Assembly (NCBI RefSeq): GCF_034670125.1 | Contig: NZ_JAXMOC010000008.1 | Span: 56,710 to 120,709, forward strand | From: Maricaulis sp034670125 | GTDB taxonomy: Bacteria; Pseudomonadota; Alphaproteobacteria; Caulobacterales; Maricaulaceae | Reading direction: 5' to 3' | DNA length: 64,000 nucleotides | Shown: positions 59,525 to 64,000 of the stretch, piece after piece | Position numbering within the stretch: the stretch's first letter is position 1 | How the letters are laid out: each line of letters opens with the position of its first letter | The notes under the pieces: generated by a model | The model's database searches: none | What the model was told of the DNA's origin: nothing | Seen by the model: only the letters and a program-made list of their open reading frames with translations | Made by a program: the position numbers and the translations under genes

Positions 59525-60189
59525 CCGCCCAGCCCCCGTGACGCCCCATCGCGGACCCGCTCGCTGGCCGGCGAGGCTTGCAGCACATCATTGCCGACCA
59601 TGTGCGGGAAGCCGCGAAAATTGAGCGCATTGGCAAACCGGTCGCGGCAGGTGGTGAGGGCCTGGTCACAGCCCAGCGCAAAACCGGGGTGACCGGCATC
59701 GACCCCGCAGCGCCCGTCGCCCAGCACCGCGTCACAGCGACGGGCGAAGACCCGGCCACAGACCCGGCCCAGACGATGGACCAGCCCCAGAAGCTCGGCC
59801 TCGAAGCGGCCATCGACGCGGCGGATCTCGCCCAGCTCGCCCTGCCCGGTCTTCACGCCAACCGGCGGATCGCTCGCCCAGTCGACGCGCCAGCTTTCGA
59901 CCCGCGCACCGGACCAGACCCCGGCTTCCAGATCGTCGCGGCGCAGGACCTCATCATCGAGTGCGCCGACCAGGCCGCCCTGATCCGGTGCCAGACCGGT
60001 TTCCGCCGCGACGTCGCTGCCACCAAATCCACTTCCGGCGCGGCAGGTCACGCCTTCAAACTCCAGATCACGGTCATGATCGGCAAAGCCGAAACGGGAC
60101 GCGTCAGCGCGGGTCACGATCCAGCAGTCGCACAAGGTGGTGACGCCCTCATCGAGCGCCGCCTGGATGGATACAGGCACGGTTTTCAT
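59521..60189 (-). CDS. GTA gp13: DUF2163 baseplate hub protein with Cys cluster
   Basis: 222 residues starting at the ATG after a strong GGAGGTG; two further codons upstream are possible. An N-terminal LCDCWIVTRADASRFGFADHD is typical of DUF2163. A C-terminal set of five Cys (about residues 144, 152, 161, 174, 181), in VCGRVFARRCDAVLGDGRCG and CDQALTTC, matches the cluster that binds an iron-sulfur centre in RcGTA gp13. It sits in the tail tip next to gp14 and gp15. Confidence 0.92.
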   Translation of the reverse strand: MKTVPVSIQAALDEGVTTLCDCWIVTRADASRFGFADHDRDLEFEGVTCRAGSGFGGSDVAAETGLAPDQGGLVGALDDEVLRRDDLEAGVWSGARVESWRVDWASDPPVGVKTGQGELGEIRRVDGRFEAELLGLVHRLGRVCGRVFARRCDAVLGDGRCGVDAGHPGFALGCDQALTTCRDRFANALNFRGFPHMVGNDVLQASPASERVRDGASRGLGG

Positions 60190-60219
60190 GATCACCTCCG
60201 GCAGTCTTCGGGGCCGTGT

Positions 60220-60846
60220 TCAGGGTCTGATTTCGATCAGGGGGATGGACAGCGCCGACGCCGCACCGGGCTCGTCGAGGGCAAGATCGAGCCGCTCGCT
60301 GGCAAAACGCACCGGCACGTCAAAGGCAAAACCCGCCGTCACCGCCTGCCCGGCCGTCGGCGGATCGACCAAGGTGACCAGCCCGTTCGCGGGATCGAGC
60401 GTGAAGTCGAGCGTTTCCTCCCCGTCCACGGCCAGCCGGACCGAGCCCTCGACCGGCTTGGTGATGGTGCGGGTCCACGCCTCGCCGCCACTCTCATAAT
60501 GCTTGACCAGCTGGAACTGGGTCGCGGTGCCGTCGCCGGTGCCGATCAATTGATCGGACGGGTCCGGGGCCTGGTCCGGCGCCGCGGAGCGATTGTCGAA
60601 CGGGTCGCGAAAGCGAAACCCGTGCAATGGCCCGCGCCGCGCTTCGTAGAATGCGATCAGCGTGTGGGTGTCGCTCAGCGAGCGCACGCCCGGCCCGGCA
60701 TCATAGCGACGGCGACTGTCGGCCCAGGGCGTATTGCGTTGCTCGCGGCCGGAGACCAGCGGCACGATCCCGGTGCGCCGCTCCGGGCCGCCGCTGGCAC
60801 CGACCGAGACAGAGAAGGGGAAACGAACCTCGTGAAACACGCTCAT
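60220..60846 (-). CDS. GTA gp12: DUF2460 distal tail protein
   Basis: 208 residues of the TIGR02217/DUF2460 family. HEVRFPFSVSVGASGGPERR opens the protein, and YEARRGPLHGFRFRDPFDNRS is the signature segment. In RcGTA this protein forms the distal ring that joins tail tube and baseplate. The ATG overlaps the gp11 stop by 4 bases; gp13 follows after 30 bases with its own strong ribosome-binding site. Confidence 0.92.
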   Translation of the reverse strand: MSVFHEVRFPFSVSVGASGGPERRTGIVPLVSGREQRNTPWADSRRRYDAGPGVRSLSDTHTLIAFYEARRGPLHGFRFRDPFDNRSAAPDQAPDPSDQLIGTGDGTATQFQLVKHYESGGEAWTRTITKPVEGSVRLAVDGEETLDFTLDPANGLVTLVDPPTAGQAVTAGFAFDVPVRFASERLDLALDEPGAASALSIPLIEIRP

Positions 60847-61367
60847 GACCAGCGCCTCCCCTCATCGACCGCCCTCGCCAGCGAGCGGGCGATCCGGCCT
60901 CGCGATTGCGCAATGGCGCGTTCGCTGCTCTCGCCTGATCCCGGCGGCAGGGTCAGGTGGATATGGACGGACTGGCTGCCAACGCCACCACCCGACGGGC
61001 TGACCTGCCCGGCCACGCCCGGGGTGAAGAGTTCCGGCCCGCGCTCACCGACCAGATAGGCGCCACCCGGCTGCACCGGTCCGCCTTCGGCCCGCGCCCC
61101 ATCCGGCGTGATCGCCCCCAGCGCCCGGTCGATCAGCCCGGCCAGCGGCCGTTCGATCACCTGCTGCGTGGCCAGTCGGGCCAGATCAGCGAGGATCGCC
61201 TCGGTCATGCGCGAGAAGTCCGCCTCGCCGGACCGCGCCGCCCGGCCGAGCGCCTGCTCGATCCGGCTGCCGGCGCGCTCGAAAGCGGTTTCCAGCGCCT
61301 CGGCAGCGCGTTGTCCGGCTCCGTCGGCAAAATCATCCAACGGGGTGTCAGGACGGGATGAGGTCAT
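60843..61367 (-). CDS. GTA gp11: tail tape measure protein, short form
   Basis: 174 residues, shorter than the RcGTA tape measure (about 220). It is helical, with ALETAFERAGSRIEQALGRA near the N-terminus, then LARLATQQVIERPLAGLIDR and the C-terminal GERGPELFTPGVAGQVSPSG, which is the end of many tape measure proteins. Since this protein sets tail length, a short version predicts a short tail, but the family varies. Overlaps both neighbours by 4 bases. Confidence 0.85.
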   Translation of the reverse strand: MTSSRPDTPLDDFADGAGQRAAEALETAFERAGSRIEQALGRAARSGEADFSRMTEAILADLARLATQQVIERPLAGLIDRALGAITPDGARAEGGPVQPGGAYLVGERGPELFTPGVAGQVSPSGGGVGSQSVHIHLTLPPGSGESSERAIAQSRGRIARSLARAVDEGRRWS

Positions 61368-61549
61368 GGCTTTGCCTCCTTGTTCAGATCAGGAAATCGG
61401 GACCGCAGTGCCTCCAACCCGGCCCGGTCGAGCGAGGCCTGGCCATTCGCGGCGGTCAGGGCGCGCCATTCGACCAGCGACAGGCGCCAGACCTGTTCAG
61501 GCCCCAGCCCCAGGGCGTGGCCGGTGCGCAGGACAAGCGCCCAGTTCAT
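61364..61549 (-). CDS. GTA tail assembly chaperone, small (gp10.1-like)
   Basis: 61 residues with the TIGR02216-type pattern LGLGPEQVWRLSLVEWRALT. In RcGTA the equivalent small gene lies between gp10 and gp11. It probably works with gp10 as a tail-assembly chaperone pair, as in other siphophages where the second form arises by frameshift; here the two are separate genes overlapping by 4 bases. Confidence 0.85.
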   Translation of the reverse strand: MNWALVLRTGHALGLGPEQVWRLSLVEWRALTAANGQASLDRAGLEALRSRFPDLNKEAKP

Positions 61550-61815
61550 GGTGCGCTGCCAAGGCTGAGACAGTCGGCCACGGCCTTGGCGGCGTCGCCG
61601 ATATCGAGCGGGGCGGCCTTCAGCTCATCCAGACTGATCGTCTCCCCGCCACCGCGCGCCAGCACGGCGACGATCAACAACAGGCGTCCGGCGCCCAGCG
61701 CCTCGCCGGGCGGACAAAGCGCTTCGATTTCCGCCAGGGCTCCCAGGGTGAGGCAGAGCGTCAGCGTCCGCTCACCGATGACGAGTTCGACCTCGCCGCG
61801 TTGCCGATTGGCCAT
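61546..61815 (-). CDS. GTA gp10: tail assembly chaperone, GTA family protein
   Basis: 89 residues with the GTA-gp10 pattern: GEVELVIGERTLTLCLTLGALAEIE then LLLIVAVLARGGG and a C-terminal GDAAKAVADCLSL. It lies in the tail-gene order position of gp10, one base after the gp9 stop, and overlaps the next gene by 4 bases. Confidence 0.87.
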   Translation of the reverse strand: MANRQRGEVELVIGERTLTLCLTLGALAEIEALCPPGEALGAGRLLLIVAVLARGGGETISLDELKAAPLDIGDAAKAVADCLSLGSAP

Positions 61816-61816
61816 C

Positions 61817-62233
61817 TCAGAGCGCCTCGAAGGCCAGCGGACCCGCCGAGGCCAGGCTCATAGACCAGGTCGCCTCGCCATCATGCCGGCCGGCATAATC
61901 CAGCGCCGCCACCTGGAAGGCGCCGGTCAGCGTGCCGAAATCGGGGATGACCAGCTGCCAGCTGTCGCAGGAGCGATCGAAAAAGGCCTGCCGGATCCGC
62001 GCATCCGCCGCCGCATCGACAAACACGCCTGAGCCGGACACGGCACAGGTCTTCAACCCCGCCCCGTCCAACAACTCGCGCCAGCCACCGGCACTGTCGG
62101 CATGCGTCACATCGACAAGACGGGCATTGAGCGAAATCGTCTTCAGCCGCAGGCCAGCGGCCGCCGTAAAGACCGGCGGGTCACCGCCATCGCCGATACG
62201 GATCAGGATATCGCGGCCGGATTGGACACTCAT
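61817..62233 (-). CDS. GTA gp9: major tail tube protein
   Basis: 138 residues of the TP901-1-like major tail protein family: GRDILIRIGDGGDPPVFTAA at the N-terminus, TISLNARLVDVTHADSAGGW in the middle and a C-terminal GEATWSMSLASAGPLAFEAL. It polymerises into the tail tube. The ATG overlaps the gp8 stop by 4 bases. Confidence 0.92.
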   Translation of the reverse strand: MSVQSGRDILIRIGDGGDPPVFTAAAGLRLKTISLNARLVDVTHADSAGGWRELLDGAGLKTCAVSGSGVFVDAAADARIRQAFFDRSCDSWQLVIPDFGTLTGAFQVAALDYAGRHDGEATWSMSLASAGPLAFEAL

Positions 62234-62691
62234 GGCAGGTCTCCTTGTTGGGTTTGGCTCGCATCGCCCATCACCGCCCGCAGACGCAAAAGCCCGCGTT
62301 TCAGGCGGCGTTCGCGGGTCGCAAAGACGTCTCGATAGGCGGGGGTGAGTGTGATCAGGCGCCAGGGCTCGGGCAGAACGGGGTCTGGCAGGCCGGGCAG
62401 CATGGCGGCCGTGACACTGTCGGCCAGCGCGTCGAGCACCGGTCCGGGCTCGCCATCGCGATACCAGACATCCAGACCCAGGCGGATTTCCAGCAGGCGG
62501 ACACCGTCGGCACCGCGCTCATGGGTCTCGATGCGGCCCCAGCTGGCATGCGGAAAGGCGGCGCGGGTCGAGCGCTCGTCATAAAGGCGGATCGGGTCTC
62601 CCAGCAGGATCATCACCGCCGGGTCGCTGGCAAACTGCGCTGTCAGGGCTTCGCGCAGGGCCTCCACCGGAGACGTCACGGGGCCGCTCAC
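62230..62691 (-). CDS. GTA gp8: DUF3168 tail terminator
   Basis: 153 residues of the DUF3168 family, which caps the tail tube and joins it to the head. ALREALTAQFASDPAVMILL, DPIRLYDERSTRAAFPHASW and WRLITLTPAYRDVFATRERR are the readable family blocks. It overlaps the gp6 stop by 4 bases, leaving no room for gp7. Confidence 0.9.
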   Translation of the reverse strand: MSGPVTSPVEALREALTAQFASDPAVMILLGDPIRLYDERSTRAAFPHASWGRIETHERGADGVRLLEIRLGLDVWYRDGEPGPVLDALADSVTAAMLPGLPDPVLPEPWRLITLTPAYRDVFATRERRLKRGLLRLRAVMGDASQTQQGDLP

Positions 62692-63266
62692 AACATCACC
62701 GGACGGTAAGGCGCGATCAGCGCCGCCACACCAGGCGGCAGGGCACTGGCGCCATTGGTTTCGGCGAGATGGACGGTGAGCTGGAGAATGGCTTCGCGCA
62801 GCGGCGCCGGCACGTCCTCGGGCTGATCGCCATAGCCACAGCGAAAGCGGATCTCGATCCCAGCCGCCGCCCGGCCCGGCAGCGGCCAGCTCTGCCCCGG
62901 CCTCAGCACGAGGCGTCCCGGATCGCTCAGCGTGTCGACAAAAAACGCCGCCGGATCGATCTCCGACGGCGCATCATCCAGCCCGTATACCGTGACCGCC
63001 TCCAGAGCGATCAGAGGCGGTTTCAACAGGCGAAACCGCGTCCCGAACGCCGACAGGCGCCCCTCGCCCCACCACACATCGCGCCGTTCCAGCCAGGTCT
63101 GGGCGAGACAGGCCCGCCCCGTATCCCGCTCGACACGCGCCCGGGCGGTTTGTATCCAATGATTGATCGCGTCATCCTGCGACGCATCCGCCACCCGAAG
63201 GCGCGCCCTGGCCTCAGACAGGCTGACAGGCTCCGCGAAAGGCGGATCAAGGAGTGTGAGGGACAT
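62688..63266 (-). CDS. GTA gp6: head-tail connector
   Basis: 192 residues of the head-tail connector (gp6-like) family: DPPFAEPVSLSEARARLRVA, DDAINHWIQTARARVERDTG and PAPLREAILQLTVHLAETNG. It attaches below the portal. Start chosen at 63266 on family length. In RcGTA this gene follows the capsid gene gp5, but here nothing phage-like lies upstream: the divergent gene at 63307 starts 41 bases away. Confidence 0.92.
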   Translation of the reverse strand: MSLTLLDPPFAEPVSLSEARARLRVADASQDDAINHWIQTARARVERDTGRACLAQTWLERRDVWWGEGRLSAFGTRFRLLKPPLIALEAVTVYGLDDAPSEIDPAAFFVDTLSDPGRLVLRPGQSWPLPGRAAAGIEIRFRCGYGDQPEDVPAPLREAILQLTVHLAETNGASALPPGVAALIAPYRPVML

Positions 63267-63306
63267 GGGGGAGAACTCCAGGAGTGAGAAAAAAGGCAAT
63301 CGGCGC

Positions 63307-63600
63307 ATGAAGCTCGATCAAAGCGACTTCATTCGACTGTTGCTTCTGGTCGTTGTGCCGTTCGCGAGCTTGTTGCTGATGCCAGTCTGGCTACCTCAAG
63401 CCGGCCCTTTGATCTGGGCCGGCGCGGCCGTGATCTGGGTGCCGCTGGCCGCCATCTCGTGCTGGTTCCAAGCCTACCCGCTCCTCGTCCTGTGGACACT
63501 GATGACCCAGCGACGCTGGGTCGATAGTGATCTGGACGACCGCATTGCCGCGAGCTTCAACCTGCCAGGTAATGCCGAGACGCGCCCCAGCGCGGACTGA
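63307..63600 (+). CDS. Small membrane protein
   Basis: 97 residues with two hydrophobic segments (FIRLLLLVVVPFASLLLMPV and AGAAVIWVPLAAISCWF) and a polar C-terminus with DSDLDDRIAASFNLPG. AAAAAAGG stands 10 bases upstream of the ATG. I do not recognise a family. It occupies the place where GTA head genes would be expected and is divergent from gp6. An ATG at 63265 could extend it across the gp6 start region, which is less likely. Confidence 0.55.
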   Translation: MKLDQSDFIRLLLLVVVPFASLLLMPVWLPQAGPLIWAGAAVIWVPLAAISCWFQAYPLLVLWTLMTQRRWVDSDLDDRIAASFNLPGNAETRPSAD

Positions 63601-63607
63601 GCCATTG

Positions 63608-63725
63608 ATCCCTTGCAAGCCAGCCGGCCGTATCCGGTTTTCCAGCTCAAGGGTGGAACCGCGCAGCGGCGCCTGCGGCGCCCTTGACCTGGAAAACCGG
63701 ATGCGGCGAGGTCCCGGCAAGGGAT
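63608..63725. repeat. Palindromic intergenic repeat, family B copy 2
   Basis: The core 63627-63707 repeats the 81-bp element at 28387, with GCCGTATCCGG and CCGGATGCGGC at its ends and the TCAAGGGTGGAACCGCG heart. Additional outer arms ATCCCTTGC (63608-63616) and GCAAGGGAT (63717-63725) pair perfectly. Two copies 35 kb apart in one window mark a genome-wide family. Confidence 0.85.
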
Positions 63726-63775
63726 GTATGGCGGGGTGAGCGCCGGGGGGCGCGTCACACCAACGCTACAAACAT

Positions 63776-63890
63776 TTGTCATCCCCGCCGGATGTCCCGC
63801 GAACGCGGGACGCAGGGCGGGGACCTAACTGTCTGCAATCACATAGGTCCCTGACTTTCGCCCGGCCTTCGCCGGGCGTCCATCAGGGAT
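63776..63890. repeat. Palindromic intergenic repeat, family A copy 4, right end degenerate
   Basis: Begins TTGTCATCCCC, contains GTCCCGCGAACGCGGGAC and GCCCGGCCTTCGCCGGGC, but ends CATCAGGGATTGTC instead of GGGATGACA, so the right terminus has decayed or been replaced. It lies 50 bp after family B copy 2. From 63891 to the window end I see only a short hairpin GGGGGGCC/GGCCCCCC at 63929-63958 and no gene. Confidence 0.8.
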
Positions 63891-64000
63891 TGTCTGTTTG
63901 AGATGGTGTTAGAGTGTGTGCGCCGGATGGGGGGCCTTGGCAGCAACCTTGGCCCCCCTGCCGCTGTCGCGACCGCACAGGGATGGGGCTCTCGCCCGTT

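Larger units (their letters stand above)
55275..63266 (-). other. Gene transfer agent (GTA) operon, connector, tail and host-contact modules
   Basis: Ten genes on the minus strand in the order gp6, gp8, gp9, gp10, gp10.1-like, gp11, gp12, gp13, gp14, gp15, following the Rhodobacter capsulatus GTA order. Seven of the nine junctions overlap by a few bases; the exceptions are a 1-base gap (gp9-gp10) and a 30-base gap (gp12-gp13). No terminase, portal, protease or major capsid gene is present upstream of gp6, and gp7 is missing. See the individual genes. Confidence 0.9.

Noticed and set aside
55275..63266. Ordinary prophage instead of GTA
   Set aside because: There is no integrase, repressor, lysis or replication gene, and the gene order and families follow RcGTA.
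63891..64000. Start of GTA head genes beyond the repeats
   Set aside because: I see no coding frame with portal, protease or capsid features; only a short GC hairpin. Genes beyond the window cannot be judged.

Overview
The window is GC-rich, densely packed alphaproteobacterial chromosome. The gene content points to the Caulobacterales/Hyphomonadaceae, most plausibly Maricaulis or a close relative. The evidence is a PleC-type cell-cycle kinase near glnE and a degP two-component operon, a gene transfer agent (GTA) tail operon, GltX/DusA/GlnE of alphaproteobacterial type, small proteins typical of this order, and several families of intergenic palindromic repeats. No rRNA, IS element, integrase or CRISPR array is visible. 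The one tRNA is tRNA-Val(CAC).

Layout. 1-8.1 kb, minus strand: an operon of a partial membrane protein and a secreted alpha/beta hydrolase; gltX preceded by four tandem paralogous membrane proteins; nadE; a Gfo/Idh/MocA oxidoreductase. 8.2-11.6 kb, plus strand: two paralogous DUF3667-like membrane proteins flanking an NADP-dependent oxidoreductase, then HU. 11.8-18.6 kb, minus strand: a tight operon glmU-gabD-rpiA-DUF2059-gor-aroF (class II DAHP synthase). 18.7-24 kb: gph, a small conserved protein, tRNA-Val and an fbpABC-type ferric iron ABC transporter with a possible iron-regulator box. 24-33.8 kb: housekeeping genes (MscS channel, branched-chain amino acid dehydrogenase, uracil-DNA glycosylase family protein, acyltransferase, nucleoside transporter, DUF1289/retropepsin pair, TSUP permease, dusA), with a 500-bp intergenic cluster of palindromic repeats at 28.0-28.5 kb.

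33.8-47.8 kb is a signalling region. An EAL-domain protein, a CheY-like regulator and a PleC-like hybrid-PAS histidine kinase lie in a row on the plus strand. They face a minus-strand ECF sigma operon (EF-hand protein, sigma factor, probable anti-sigma factor, Spy/CnrX-like periplasmic protein). Beyond that come glnE and a degP-regulator-kinase operon whose promoter carries an 11-bp-period direct repeat of the OmpR-regulator type. 47.8-55.2 kb: an alpha/beta hydrolase-OsmC fusion, a DUF938 methyltransferase coupled to ccmE, an unrecognised 453-aa protein, a PepSY-regulator-kinase operon with its own 11-bp-period repeat, and a DnaJ-class co-chaperone.

55.3-63.3 kb, minus strand: a translationally coupled GTA operon running gp6, gp8, gp9, gp10, gp10.1-like, gp11, gp12, gp13, gp14, gp15. 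It holds the connector, tail and host-contact modules only. No gp7 (head-closure) gene lies between gp6 and gp8. Upstream of gp6 there is a divergent small gene and two palindromic repeats instead of the portal, protease and capsid genes, so the GTA genome is split. This and the signalling region are the parts most worth follow-up.

All functional calls are read from the translated sequence and remembered family signatures. No searches were run.
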